A stretch of DNA of 64,000 nucleotides from Elioraea sp. (GCF_022842375.1 NZ_JALHPR010000002.1:248001-312000); one strand, 5' to 3'. Positions 25,818 to 36,283 are shown, counted from the first letter of the stretch. Translations and numbers: made by a program. Notes: generated by a model not told the origin, from the letters alone.

Positions 25818-26982
25818 GCGCGGCCTCGCGCCCGAAATTCAGCACGATGGTGCGCCGCGCTGCACGGCGCACGGCACCCAGCGTGTGATGCGCGGCGAGC
25901 AACTCCGCCGCACGCGCGGCATAGGATCGGGCATCGCGCGGGTCTGACAGGAAGCCGTTGACGCCGTCGCGGATCACCTCGCGCAGCGGTGCCGTATCGG
26001 CGCCGAGGATCACCGCGCCTGCCGCCAGCGCCTCCGTCACCGACCAGGACAGGACGAATGGCGCCGAGGGGTGCAGGTGAAGCCGCGTAACCTGCAGCAG
26101 CGCGAGGTAGTCGCCGTAGGGAAGCGGGCCGGTGAAGTGCACGCGCGGCGGCAACGGCCCGATCTCGGCACAGAGACGCGCGCGCCATGAGCCGCCACCG
26201 GGCGGGCGGCGGCCGTAGCTTACGCCATCGCCGCCGCAGATCACGACATGCGCCGCGGGCCTGGCGGTGAGCAGGTCGGGCAGTGCGCGCATCAGTGCGG
26301 GGAATCCGCGCACAGGCTCGAGATCGCGCGCAACATAGCTCACGACCTCGTCCACCGCCGAAAGGATGGTCCCGTCCGCCAGTCGGAGCCGGGCGGCGCG
26401 GTCCGGCCTGACCGTTTCTGTGTCGATGCCTTCATGGACCACCGCGATCCTGTCGCGATAGGCGGCGGGATGGAGATCGCGCTGCCAGCGCGTCGGCGCG
26501 ATCGCGGCCGTGGCGGCGTCGAGCGCGAGGAGAAGCGGCGCCTGGCGCATCACCAGTGCGCACCGCCCCTCCTCGTCGAGGGCGAGGTCATCGTCATGGC
26601 CGATCTCGGTTCCCGCGGCGCGCGGGAAATACTCGGCGTAGGCGACGATGGGTGTGCGCGGCAGCAGTTCGGGCAGGAACAGCGCATCGCCCCAGCCTGG
26701 GTGGACGAGCACCACATCGGGGCGGAACCCGTCGCGGGCAAGAGCAAGCACTGCGCGCGCCGTCGCCTGGCCGTTCAGCACGGCCTGTTCGGTGGCGACG
26801 AGATAGGGATGCGTCTCGCGCCGCGGCCGGCGCGAGGGCGGTGCGGCGATCATCCTGCACGGCGGGCCATCGACCACCGCGCCGGCAATCATGACCGCGC
26901 GATCCGGCCCCTCGGCCGCGACGCGGCGCGCGAGATGGGCGAACTGCCCGGGCCCCTGGCGATGGATGAACAGCACCTGCAT
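25771..26982 (-). CDS. GT4-type glycosyltransferase
   Basis: 403-aa GT-B glycosyltransferase, beginning MQVLFIHRQGPGQFAHLARR. It contains RPDVVLVHPGWGDALFLPEL, an acceptor-domain region with YAEYFPRA, DEVVSYVARDLEPVRGFPALMRAL, HVVICGGDGVSYG, and SWSVTEALAAGAVILGADTAPLREVIRDGVNGFLSD, the donor-binding part. ATG at 26982 is preferred over the GTG at 26997; neither has a strong ribosome site. It is convergent with rfbD, overlapping by 47 bases, and a GTTAAC sequence lies about 40 bases upstream. Sugar and acceptor are unknown, but the rfbC-rfbD neighbours make rhamnose a reasonable donor guess. Confidence 0.82.
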   Translation of the reverse strand: MQVLFIHRQGPGQFAHLARRVAAEGPDRAVMIAGAVVDGPPCRMIAAPPSRRPRRETHPYLVATEQAVLNGQATARAVLALARDGFRPDVVLVHPGWGDALFLPELLPRTPIVAYAEYFPRAAGTEIGHDDDLALDEEGRCALVMRQAPLLLALDAATAAIAPTRWQRDLHPAAYRDRIAVVHEGIDTETVRPDRAARLRLADGTILSAVDEVVSYVARDLEPVRGFPALMRALPDLLTARPAAHVVICGGDGVSYGRRPPGGGSWRARLCAEIGPLPPRVHFTGPLPYGDYLALLQVTRLHLHPSAPFVLSWSVTEALAAGAVILGADTAPLREVIRDGVNGFLSDPRDARSYAARAAELLAAHHTLGAVRRAARRTIVLNFGREAALTRQRAVLARAAGKA

Positions 26983-27086
26983 GCCAGGACAGAACACTGG
27001 CGGGGAAGTCGCTCGGAACCGTTAACGCCGGGCGGTGCAGGCCCTGTCGGAGGCGACGATGATGCGTATGATGGTGGCGCGGCGAC

Positions 27087-27197
27087 CTATTCTACAAGCG
27101 TCGGCCCGCCATGCTGGGGCCTGAGCACCGAGGGATCATCCGGTGGCCCGGCACACGCCGCGAGCACGAGAACGAGAGCGGGAAGGATGCAACGCAT
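27087..27197 (-). CDS. possible small lipoprotein (36 aa)
   Basis: Short frame MRCILPALVLVLAACAGPPD... ending in TLVE. It has a positive start, a hydrophobic core and the lipobox LAAC, the classical signal for lipid attachment after signal peptidase II; the mature part would be only about 22 residues. It sits between the glycosyltransferase and tRNA-Lys, the only frame in this roughly 300-base stretch that looks like protein. The ribosome site is weak (AGGGA about 14 bases upstream), so expression is uncertain. Confidence 0.45.
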   Translation of the reverse strand: MRCILPALVLVLAACAGPPDDPSVLRPQHGGPTLVE

Positions 27198-27286
27198 GGG
27201 CAGAGCATGCGTCCCTGATACGCCAGTCGATGACGCTGGGCAGGGGGAAGCCGCTTCAAGCGGTCATCGGTCTGCGCTGGCGAAGG

Positions 27287-27362
<76 letters not shown>

Positions 27363-27396
27363 CCGGAGACCGGGAAGCCACCTCGCGAGGCCCGGC

Positions 27397-27425
27397 GCTA
27401 TAGCAAAGCCCCCCCCGCCTGTCGA
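27397..27425 (-). promoter_or_regulatory. promoter of tRNA-Lys
   Basis: On the minus strand: TCGACA (27425-27420) and TATAGC (27402-27397) with a 17-base spacer, close to the housekeeping -35/-10 pattern. The expected start is about 27390, some 28 bases before the mature tRNA. It lies between the rodA stop and the tRNA. Confidence 0.6.
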
Positions 27426-27462
27426 GGGGCCGCCCCGAACGGGGCACCGCCAAGCGAGCGGG

Positions 27463-28602
27463 TCAGCCCTGCTGTTCGCCCTCGATCTCCACGTCCCGGT
27501 GCACGTGCACGCTCATCAGCACGCCAAATCCGATCATCACCGTGATCATGGCCGATCCACCGTGGCTCACCAGCGGCAGGGGAACGCCGCCGACGGGGAT
27601 CGCGCCCATCACCATCGCGATGTTCACGAACACATAGAGGAAGAAGTTCGTCGTGATGCCGACCGCGACCAGTCGCCCGAACTGGTGGCGGCAGGAGAAC
27701 GCCATCGCAAGCCCATAGAGCACGACGAGAAGGTTCAGCCCGATCAGCGCGGCGGCACCGATGAAGCCGAACTCCTCGGCCAGCATGGTAAAGATGAAGT
27801 CGGTCTGCTTCTCCGGCAGGAAGTTCAGCTGGCTCTGCGTCCCTTGCACGAAGCCCTGGCCGAACATGCCGCCGGAGCCAAGCGCGATCTTCGACTGGAT
27901 GATGTGATAGCCGGTGCCGAGCGGGTCGCTCTCCGGGTTCAGGAAGGTCAGGATGCGGTTCTTCTGGTAGTCGTGCAGCCGCTCATACGCGATCGGCGCG
28001 GCGACCGCGGCCACCCCGCCGACCAGTGCGAATTTCCAGAGGCGCACACCCGCGGCGAACAGCATCACGCCAGAGAGCATGCAGGTGATCAGCGCGTTGC
28101 CGAGGTTCGGCTGGCGCAGCACCATCAGCACTGGGATCGCCACCGCGACCAGCGGCGGGATCAGGAACAGCGGGTTGCCGACGCGCTCGATGCTCGCGCG
28201 ATGGAACCAGGAGGCGAGCATGATGACGATGAAGATCTTCATCAGCTCCGACGGCTGGATCTGGATCGGGCCGAGGTCGAGCCAGCGCTGAGCCCCCTTG
28301 CCCACCGCCCCGTGCAACGCCACGAGCACGAGCAGCCCGATGCCGACGAGGTAGAGCGGCCAGGCAAGCTTCATGATCAGGCGGATATCGACCAGCGCGA
28401 TCGACAGCATCAGCAGGATGCCGAAGCCGAAGCGGAGCCCGTGGCGGAAGGCCCAGGGGTCGGGGCTTCCACCAGCCGCGGAATAGAGCATCGCATAGCC
28501 CGTGCCAGCCAGGAGACACAGCAGCACCACGAACGGCCAGCTCACCGAGCCGAGCTTCTCGGCGAAGCTCATGCCGCGGTCGCGCGTCAAGGTCCGCTGC
28601 AT
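27463..28602 (-). CDS. rodA: rod-shape peptidoglycan polymerase RodA
   Basis: SEDS-family inner-membrane glycosyltransferase, 379 aa, with about ten membrane segments; it polymerises lipid II during cell elongation together with PBP2. Visible family segments: GKGAQRWLDLGPIQIQPSELMKI, QPNLGNALI, NRILTFLNPESDPLGTGYHIIQSKIALGSGG, FLPEKQTDFIFTMLAEEFGF and GVPLPLVSHGGS. ATG at 28602 is chosen: it shares one base with the mrdA stop (TGATG), and the longer upstream frame is antisense or shadow. It is the last gene of the mre/mrd operon. Confidence 0.96.
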   Translation of the reverse strand: MQRTLTRDRGMSFAEKLGSVSWPFVVLLCLLAGTGYAMLYSAAGGSPDPWAFRHGLRFGFGILLMLSIALVDIRLIMKLAWPLYLVGIGLLVLVALHGAVGKGAQRWLDLGPIQIQPSELMKIFIVIMLASWFHRASIERVGNPLFLIPPLVAVAIPVLMVLRQPNLGNALITCMLSGVMLFAAGVRLWKFALVGGVAAVAAPIAYERLHDYQKNRILTFLNPESDPLGTGYHIIQSKIALGSGGMFGQGFVQGTQSQLNFLPEKQTDFIFTMLAEEFGFIGAAALIGLNLLVVLYGLAMAFSCRHQFGRLVAVGITTNFFLYVFVNIAMVMGAIPVGGVPLPLVSHGGSAMITVMIGFGVLMSVHVHRDVEIEGEQQG

Positions 28603-30530
28603 CAGCGGCGCTCGCCCAGCGACGGTGACGGCGCCGATCGCGACACCTCGGCAACGCGCTGGCCCTCCGGCCGCTCGGGCGCCGGCGGCGGCCTGGTCCG
28701 CCGGGCGGGATCTCGCGTCAGCGTCTCGACCATCACGTCGCGCGCCACCGGGGCTGCGGCGGCAGACCCGCCGCCACCATGCTCGACGATCACGGCTACC
28801 GCATAGACGGGGTTCTCGATCGGCGCGAAGCCGACGAACAGCGCATGGTGCCGCCACTCGTAGGGCAGGTCCTCCTGCCGACGGAGGCCACGCTCGCGCT
28901 CTGCCATCGTGATGCGGCGAACCTGGGTGGTGCCCGTCTTGCCGCCCATCTGCACGCCGAGGTCAGCCGGCAGACGGCTTGCCCAGGCCGTGCCGCCACG
29001 CTCGTTGACAACACCTGCCATCGAATCACGCATCAGGCGAAGCTGCGGCTCGGGGATGTTCATCGCCGGCCAGTCCTCCGGCCTGTGACCCTTGGCGAGG
29101 GTGCCGCCGACAGCGCGCGTCAGATGCGGCTGGATCGCGCGTCCGCCATTGACCATCCGTGCCGTCATCACCGCCAGTTGCAGCGGCGAGCTCAGGGTAA
29201 AGCCCTGGCCGATGCCGTGGATCAGCGTCTCGCCCTGCTGCCAGGCGACACCCTGGGTCGCCATCTTCCACTGCCGCGTGGGCACGAGCCCGTTGCGCGC
29301 GCCAGGGAGTTCAAGCTGAAGCTCGACACCGAGACCGAACCGGTTCGACATTGCAGCGATCCTGTCGATGCCGACACGCTTGGCCGCCTCGTAGAAGTAG
29401 CAGTCGCAGGACTGCTTGATCGCCTCGCGCATGTCGAGCGCGCCATGCCCACCCTTCTTCCAGCAATGGAACTTGCTGTCACCGAGCGTCGTCACGCCAG
29501 GGCAGAAGATGCGGTCGGCCGGCGTCAGCACGCGGGCGTCCATGGCTGCCAGCGCCACCACCATCTTGAATGTGCTACCGGGCGCGTAGAGGCCGGCGAC
29601 AGCCTTGTTCACCAGCGGGTTGCGGCGGTTCGTGGTCCAAGCCCGCCACTGCGTGGCGGAGACACCCTCGGCGAAGATGTTGGGGTCGAAAGAGGGCGTG
29701 GAGGCCATCGCCATGACCTCGCCATTGCGGGCATCGAGCACGACGACGGCGGCGCTGTCATTCTCGATCCGCTTGGCAACCGCAAGCTGAAGCCCGGCGT
29801 CGAGCGTCGTGGTCAGCTCCTGCCCCGGGGTTCCTTCCTCGCGGTCGAGTTCGCGGATGACGCGCCCGACGGCGTTGACCTCGAGCTGCACGCGCCCCGC
29901 ACGGCCGCGCAGCGCCTGGTCATGCGTCCGCTCGAGACCGGCACGGCCGACGCGGATGCCGGGAAGCTGGAGCATCGGGTCGCCGTCGAGATCGGCCTCG
30001 GACGGGGGCGCGACGTAGCCGATCAGGTGGGCGAAGGTCTCGCCATAGGGGTAGAGGCGGCTCTGGCCCACATCGGTGACGATGCCGGGAAGATCGGGCG
30101 CGTTGACCTCGATCCGCGCCATGTCCTCCCACTCCAGGAACTCGCGGACGAGCACGGGAACGAAGCGGCGGCGCCGGCGCACGTCGCGCTCGATCCTCGC
30201 CCGCTCGCTGTCACTCAGCGGCACGACATGGGCGAAGGTGGCAAGCGTGGCGCCGACATCGTCGGTCCGCTCGGCGACGAGCATGGCCCGCCAGTTGGAG
30301 CGGTTCTCGGCGATCGGGTTGCCGAACCGGTCGGTGATACGGCCGCGCGGCGGCGGGAGGAGCCGCATCGAGACGCGGTTCTCCTCGGCCAGCACGGCGT
30401 AGCGCTCGCTCTCGTTGATCTGGAGCTGCCAGAGCCTACCGCCGAGGATGCCGAGCAGCGCCGTCTTGCCTGCGCCGATCAGCAGCAGGCGTCGGTTGAA
30501 CAGCGCGCGGCGGCCCTTCTCCTTCTTCAT
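28602..30530 (-). CDS. mrdA: penicillin-binding protein 2
   Basis: 642-aa class B PBP, the transpeptidase that cross-links new peptidoglycan in the elongasome. It has a short basic cytoplasmic start, one membrane anchor (about residues 10-30), a dimerisation domain (RITDRFGNPIAENRSNWRA), then the transpeptidase domain with the active-site YAPGSTFKMVVALA (SxxK), the SCDCYFYE region and the KTGT motif (GGKTGTTQV). The C-terminal tail is Pro/Arg-rich and probably disordered. It lies 27 bases after mreD and is coupled to rodA. Confidence 0.96.
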   Translation of the reverse strand: MKKEKGRRALFNRRLLLIGAGKTALLGILGGRLWQLQINESERYAVLAEENRVSMRLLPPPRGRITDRFGNPIAENRSNWRAMLVAERTDDVGATLATFAHVVPLSDSERARIERDVRRRRRFVPVLVREFLEWEDMARIEVNAPDLPGIVTDVGQSRLYPYGETFAHLIGYVAPPSEADLDGDPMLQLPGIRVGRAGLERTHDQALRGRAGRVQLEVNAVGRVIRELDREEGTPGQELTTTLDAGLQLAVAKRIENDSAAVVVLDARNGEVMAMASTPSFDPNIFAEGVSATQWRAWTTNRRNPLVNKAVAGLYAPGSTFKMVVALAAMDARVLTPADRIFCPGVTTLGDSKFHCWKKGGHGALDMREAIKQSCDCYFYEAAKRVGIDRIAAMSNRFGLGVELQLELPGARNGLVPTRQWKMATQGVAWQQGETLIHGIGQGFTLSSPLQLAVMTARMVNGGRAIQPHLTRAVGGTLAKGHRPEDWPAMNIPEPQLRLMRDSMAGVVNERGGTAWASRLPADLGVQMGGKTGTTQVRRITMAERERGLRRQEDLPYEWRHHALFVGFAPIENPVYAVAVIVEHGGGGSAAAAPVARDVMVETLTRDPARRTRPPPAPERPEGQRVAEVSRSAPSPSLGERR

Positions 30531-30557
30531 CGTGCCCGCTTCTTCATGGTGCCGGCA

Positions 30558-31100
30558 TCATGGCACGGCCAGCGTGCGTTCGAGGCGTACGAACAGCCAG
30601 GCCAGTGGGGGGTAGAGCGCCACCGTCAGCCCGAACTCAAGCACGGCAGGCATGACTGGCAGGATCGCGAAGGCGAGAGCAACCCGCAGCAGCCACCCGA
30701 GCGAGAGCAGCAGGGACGAGAGAAGCAGGAAGGCGACCCAGACGAGCAGGAAGGATTGCCGCGCCAGCACGCGGCGCTGCGACAGCACCGCCGCATGGAG
30801 CAGCAGGAGCAGGAGCGTGTTCACGCCCAGCGGCGCACCGGACAGAAGGTCGGTCAGCAGCCCGAGTGCAAAAACAGCCACGGGGGGCATCAGCCGCGGG
30901 CGATACAGCGTCCAGAAATACACCGCCGCCGGGCCAGCGGACGGCATCAGGCCTGGCTGCCCCGGCACCAGCGGGGGCAGGCATGACAGCATGATGAGCA
31001 CGATGCCGAGCGCCGCCGGCGCTGCCTCATGCGCCGCGGCGTCGAGGCGCTGCAGCAGGGTTTGGCGCGCCAAGCCGCCCCGAGGCGATCCGAGCGCCAT
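30558..31100 (-). CDS. mreD: rod shape-determining protein MreD
   Basis: 180-aa integral membrane protein of the elongasome with about five or six hydrophobic segments (for example YRPRLMPPVAVFALGLLTDLLSGAPLG, the conserved MreD loop region). It bridges MreC and the PBP2/RodA complex in the inner membrane. A cytosolic N-terminal extension of about 25 residues precedes the first membrane segment. It starts six bases after the mreC stop; order and spacing match the usual mreBCD-mrdA-rodA operon. Confidence 0.9.
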   Translation of the reverse strand: MALGSPRGGLARQTLLQRLDAAAHEAAPAALGIVLIMLSCLPPLVPGQPGLMPSAGPAAVYFWTLYRPRLMPPVAVFALGLLTDLLSGAPLGVNTLLLLLLHAAVLSQRRVLARQSFLLVWVAFLLLSSLLLSLGWLLRVALAFAILPVMPAVLEFGLTVALYPPLAWLFVRLERTLAVP

Positions 31101-31106
31101 GGTGCG

Positions 31107-32018
31107 TCAGCTTCCGCCGCGACGCCGCGCCGGCGCCTCGGGCCTAGTCACCTGTTCGGGCGGCAGCACGCCGGAGAGGCCGAAATCATGCAACCGCACG
31201 AATTCCAGCCGGCTGAGCTCCGCCGAGAGTTCGACCTCCATCACCCCGCCCGGCCCGGCGCGGACGGTGCCGACCGGAAGTCCTGCCGGGAAGGCGCCTG
31301 CCTGGGCGGAGGTCACGATGCGGTCGCCTGGCTGTGGCTGCATCCCATCGGACCAGTGCTGCAGCCGCGGCACCGGGCCGTTCGTGCCGGCAAGGATGGC
31401 GCGCGCGCGCGTCCTCTCGATCTGGACGGGGATGCGGCTGTTGATGTCGGTGACAAGCAGGATGCGGGCGGAGCGGCTGCCCACCTCGCTCACACGGCCG
31501 ACGAGGCCGTTCTGGTCGAGTGCGACCTGCCCTTTGCGCACGGCATGGCGGGGGCCGGTCGAGAGCAGGACGGAACGGGCGTAGGCGGTTCCCGTGTCGG
31601 CGACGACGCGGGCGGTGATGAAGCCGGGGGTCGGATCGGCCGGCGCGTTCAGGACGGCGCGCAGCGCGTGGTTCTCGGCCTCGAGCGCCATCGCGACGTC
31701 GTGCCAGCGCTTCAGCCGTGCATTCTCCTCGCGCAGCCGGGCGTTCTCGGCGTGCAGGTCGGTCAGCGCGCGGATTGCGGCGACGGCATCCTGCGCCGCG
31801 CCGACGGGGCGCGAGAGGATGCCATAGACGGGAACGAGAAGGTCGGCCAACGCCACGCGGGCCCGTTCGGCGATCACGGTGTCGGCCTTGCCGAGCAGCA
31901 TGAGCGCGAAGCTCGCCGCGATCAGGAGCGGAAGCACCAGCTTGGCGATTGCCTGCCGGAGCGGAACGCTCAGACGGATCACATCCACACTCGCCGCACG
32001 CCGTGACGCCTTGCCCAA
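31107..32018 (-). CDS. mreC: rod shape-determining protein MreC
   Basis: 303-aa bitopic protein: a basic N-terminus, one membrane helix (about residues 27-47), a periplasmic coiled coil (DLHAENARLREENARLKRWH) and the two-barrel MreC domain (ITARVVADTG, NGLVGRVSEVGSRSARILLVTD, GMQPQPGDRIVTSAQAGAFP, GLPVGTV). It activates PBP2-RodA in the periplasm. The extreme C-terminus is Arg-rich. It starts 63 bases after mreB and is followed by mreD after six bases. Confidence 0.95.
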   Translation of the reverse strand: MGKASRRAASVDVIRLSVPLRQAIAKLVLPLLIAASFALMLLGKADTVIAERARVALADLLVPVYGILSRPVGAAQDAVAAIRALTDLHAENARLREENARLKRWHDVAMALEAENHALRAVLNAPADPTPGFITARVVADTGTAYARSVLLSTGPRHAVRKGQVALDQNGLVGRVSEVGSRSARILLVTDINSRIPVQIERTRARAILAGTNGPVPRLQHWSDGMQPQPGDRIVTSAQAGAFPAGLPVGTVRAGPGGVMEVELSAELSRLEFVRLHDFGLSGVLPPEQVTRPEAPARRRGGS

Positions 32019-32081
32019 AACCCGAAAGCAGGAACCCGAAGCCGCCGCGCTGGCCGGCAGGCTACAGGAGATGGGTTACCC

Positions 32082-33212
<1,131 letters not shown>

Positions 33213-33288
33213 TCACGGAGGGCAGGCGCCGAATCGGCGCATGCAACCTCCGCGTGCATCCTGACACGCCGGCGCATGAAGGGAGCAA

Positions 33289-33317
33289 GGTTTAAGCTTC
33301 CCCGTGACGGAGGACAA
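33289..33317 (-). promoter_or_regulatory. candidate promoter of the mreB operon
   Basis: Minus strand TTGTCC (33317-33312) and TAAACC (33294-33289), spacer 17 bases, about 165 bases upstream of mreB. The -35 is fair and the -10 weak. The 266-base gap between mreB and the subtilisin gene otherwise holds only the 15-base repeats at 33357-33401. Confidence 0.3.
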
Positions 33318-33356
33318 TCGGGATTCCTGAAGCGACCCGCGCGGCAGGCGCGCCCC

Positions 33357-33401
33357 AGCACTCAGGCAACGAGCACTCGGGCAACGAGCACTCAGGCAAA
33401 G
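33357..33401. repeat. three 15-bp tandem repeats across the stop of the RTX subtilisin gene
   Basis: Three head-to-tail units of AGCACTCAGGCAACG (plus strand) at 33357-33371, 33372-33386 and 33387-33401, with one change in unit 2 and one in unit 3. The stop codon of the minus-strand subtilisin gene falls in unit 3 (33392-33394). Loss or gain of units would not change the reading frame before the stop. Probably slippage-prone; no function is evident. Confidence 0.85.
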
Positions 33402-36160
33402 AGAAAGTCGGACCAGTCGAGCCCGGACGTGACCCCGAGGAGGAACACCTGGTCACCCCCGCCATGGCGCACCAGCGTGCCGCCGCTGGCTGTCGTCCAG
33501 CCCACCTCCGCCCTCGCCACCCCCTCGAAGCGGAGCATGTCAGTCGCATTCTGGTTGAAATCGGTGATGACGTCCTGGCCGTCACCCCGACGGAACACGA
33601 ATACGTCACGCCCCGCCCCGCCGGCAAGCGAGTCGTTGCCGGTGCCGCCGCGGATCGTGTCGGCCCCAGAGGTACCGGTCACCCGATCATCCCCTGCCCC
33701 GGCATCGATGCTGGCGTAACTCCAGCCGTTCCAGCCGGTGACGGTGATGCTGTCATTCCCCGCCCCGGTCGAGACGGTGAAGCCGTTGCCCCAGCCGCCG
33801 GCATCGGGCCCGTTCGACCAGGCGGTGACGGTGACGACATCGTCGCCCGCCCCCGTCGTGATGCTACCGCGCTTGCTGCCGGTCGCGGCAACCGTGCTTG
33901 GCCCATCGCCCCCCGCCTCGACCAGCACCTCGACGAAGTTGGCGAGCGTCACAACCCCGCCATCGACGTCGCGGACGGTGGCGACCTTCATCGTGTTCCA
34001 GGCCGAGGTGACGGTCGCCGACACCGCCTCCACCCCATCCCACGCGACGGCCACCGTCGCACCGGCCACGCCGTGCTGCGCCGAGGTCAACGTCGTGTCG
34101 ACGCCCTGCTTCACCGCGTAGCCAAGGCCCGGGCCGACGGCGGAGACGAGCAGCGTCGCCGCCACCCCAGGCGGTGCTGCCGCCGGCACGGGGGCAAGGT
34201 CCGCCACCCGAAGCGTGACGTCGGTGAAGACCAGGTGCTCGATCCCCGTCAGCCTGTCGATACCGAGCGCGCCGAGGGAGAGCACCAGCGCATCGCCGTT
34301 CCAGGCATGGGCAGCATCGCTCCAGGCCATCGCGAAGGCGGCCGTGTCGAAGCCGGCGCCGCCATCGAGCGTGTCGTCGCCGGCGCCGCCGATGAGCCAA
34401 TCATCGCCATCGCCGCCCCTCAGCATGTCGTTGCCGCGGCCACCGCTGAGGCGGTTAGCGAAACGATCGCCGGTGAGAGCGTCATCCCCGTCGCCACCAT
34501 GCACCGTCTCGATCGTCGTTCCAGACGCGAGCGCGAGTGCGGCACCGCCGATCGTGCCGCCGCCTGCGGCGAGGTCGAGCAAGATGCGGCCGGTGACGGC
34601 GGCGGCGTTGATCGTGTCATTGCCGGCAAGGTCGGCGATTGTGCCGCGCGAGGCATCCGCCGCACGCAGCGCCGCGAAGGCATCGGTGAAGACGTAGATG
34701 TCATCGTCGCGTGCCGCATCGCCGAGCGCGGTGAGCGACCAGGACACGACCTGGCCGGTATCGCCCGCCATCAGGTCGACGACCTTCAGCGCCCAGGTTC
34801 CGGCAGAGCCCTCGCCCCAGAAGGCATTGGAGGTGACGGTGAAGCGGATGTCATCGGCCGATGAGCCATAGCCCGTTGTGCTGCCAGGCGGGCGGCCCGG
34901 GCGGTCGATCAGCATGCTCTCGGTTCCCTCGGGAGAGACCAGCATGACACGGAGATCGCCGATCCAGGTGTGGCGGATGTCGAGCGTGACCTGCACCTTC
35001 TCGACGTCGATGCCGCCGGCAAGCGCGAGGCTGGCGGCGAAGCCCGCCGCGGTGCCGTCGGGAATCGCGCCGCCTGCCCCGTTGCTGCTACGCAACGTCG
35101 CAAGGTTGGCGCTGGTCGATACGCCCTCCCACGTCTCGGCGAGGCGGACCGCGGCGCGGGCATCCACGATGCCGAAGCCGTAGTCGTTCGAGAACCACAT
35201 CCCGCCGCCGTTCCAGCCACCACCGCCGTTGGTGAGCCAGGAGGCGTTCGCGGTGTCGGTCTGGCGCGCAGAGAGGGCGAGGATCTCCTGCACGTCGCGC
35301 CAGCCGAGGCCCGGGTTCGCCTCGAGCATCAGCGCGACGACGCCCGAGACGATGGGTGCTGCGAAGCTCGTGCCCGAGACGGTCGCGACATTGCCGCTCG
35401 CATAGCCCTCGGCCCCGACGCGATCGGTCGTCACGATGTTCACCCCGGCGGCGGAGACGAGCAGCGCCGCACCAGGCGTCGAGAAGGACGCGACCTTGCC
35501 CGTGGCATCGACGGCGCCGACGGTGATGACCTGCGGGGCTGCCTGGATGCTGTGGTGGTTCACGTTGTCGCCAGCCGAGCGCGCATTGCCGGCGGCAAAG
35601 ACGAACACGGTGCCCAGCCCATCGCGGCCCTCGGCAGTGGCGAAGGTCAGCGCATCGCGGATCGGCGCGAAGGCGGCGGTCGCGAAATTGTCGGTGAAGA
35701 AGCCGCCGAAGCCCCAGGAGTTGTTCGAGACATCGACCCCCACCTGCTTGCGGAGCTGGTTGGCGAGCTGGTCGGTCGTACCGGCAGCACCATAGCCGAT
35801 GCGGAAGCCGACAAGCGTCGCGTCATGCGCGATGCCGACCAGGCCGGTTCCGTTCGCGTCAGCGCCGATGACGCCGGCCACAGCGGTGCCGTGCCTGTCG
35901 CCCGCCTCGGCGGCTGGGTTGGCATCGTTGCCGCGTGCGTCCCAGCCACCCGTGCCGAACACACCAGCGAGGTCGGGGTTCGCCAGGTCGAACCCGTCAT
36001 CGATGATGCCGATGCGCACGCCCTGGCCAGTGTAGTCGGGCCACACGGCCGTGACGTTCGTGTCGATGCCGGATGGGTTGCGGAGATGCCACTGGCCGGC
36101 GAGGCCGGGGTCGGACGGCAACGCGGCAAGCGGCGTGGCGGCGGCATTCTGCCCGGACAT
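33392..36160 (-). CDS. subtilisin-family protease with P domain and RTX repeats
   Basis: 922-aa S8 serine protease, predicted type I secreted (no Sec signal). The catalytic domain (about 35-345) has Asp54 in GIIDDGFD, His90 in DRHGTAVAGV, the oxyanion Asn in FAAGNA (about 192) and Ser265 in SGTSFAAP. A proprotein-convertase P domain follows (about 365-480; IRHTWIGDLRVMLVSPEG, GTWALKVVD). RTX nonapeptides lie at about 555-605 and 820-850. A module at about 718-782 is shared with the RTX protein at 6577. The C-terminus has RDVFVFRRGDGQDVITDFN, the shared secretion-type pattern. ATG at 36160 has GGAGGG upstream. It is monocistronic as far as can be seen; its exporter may be the one at 7.6-12.3 kb. 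Confidence 0.88.
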   Translation of the reverse strand: MSGQNAAATPLAALPSDPGLAGQWHLRNPSGIDTNVTAVWPDYTGQGVRIGIIDDGFDLANPDLAGVFGTGGWDARGNDANPAAEAGDRHGTAVAGVIGADANGTGLVGIAHDATLVGFRIGYGAAGTTDQLANQLRKQVGVDVSNNSWGFGGFFTDNFATAAFAPIRDALTFATAEGRDGLGTVFVFAAGNARSAGDNVNHHSIQAAPQVITVGAVDATGKVASFSTPGAALLVSAAGVNIVTTDRVGAEGYASGNVATVSGTSFAAPIVSGVVALMLEANPGLGWRDVQEILALSARQTDTANASWLTNGGGGWNGGGMWFSNDYGFGIVDARAAVRLAETWEGVSTSANLATLRSSNGAGGAIPDGTAAGFAASLALAGGIDVEKVQVTLDIRHTWIGDLRVMLVSPEGTESMLIDRPGRPPGSTTGYGSSADDIRFTVTSNAFWGEGSAGTWALKVVDLMAGDTGQVVSWSLTALGDAARDDDIYVFTDAFAALRAADASRGTIADLAGNDTINAAAVTGRILLDLAAGGGTIGGAALALASGTTIETVHGGDGDDALTGDRFANRLSGGRGNDMLRGGDGDDWLIGGAGDDTLDGGAGFDTAAFAMAWSDAAHAWNGDALVLSLGALGIDRLTGIEHLVFTDVTLRVADLAPVPAAAPPGVAATLLVSAVGPGLGYAVKQGVDTTLTSAQHGVAGATVAVAWDGVEAVSATVTSAWNTMKVATVRDVDGGVVTLANFVEVLVEAGGDGPSTVAATGSKRGSITTGAGDDVVTVTAWSNGPDAGGWGNGFTVSTGAGNDSITVTGWNGWSYASIDAGAGDDRVTGTSGADTIRGGTGNDSLAGGAGRDVFVFRRGDGQDVITDFNQNATDMLRFEGVARAEVGWTTASGGTLVRHGGGDQVFLLGVTSGLDWSDFLFA

Positions 36161-36283
36161 CCGACCCTCCGTTCAGCGCCTGGCCGGGACATCCCGGCGG
36201 GGCGCTGAAGGAGGCGTTAACGGGCAGAGGTTAACAGATGGTTGCCGCCAGCATGCACATGCGGGCGCCCTCCGGCAGCGGGA

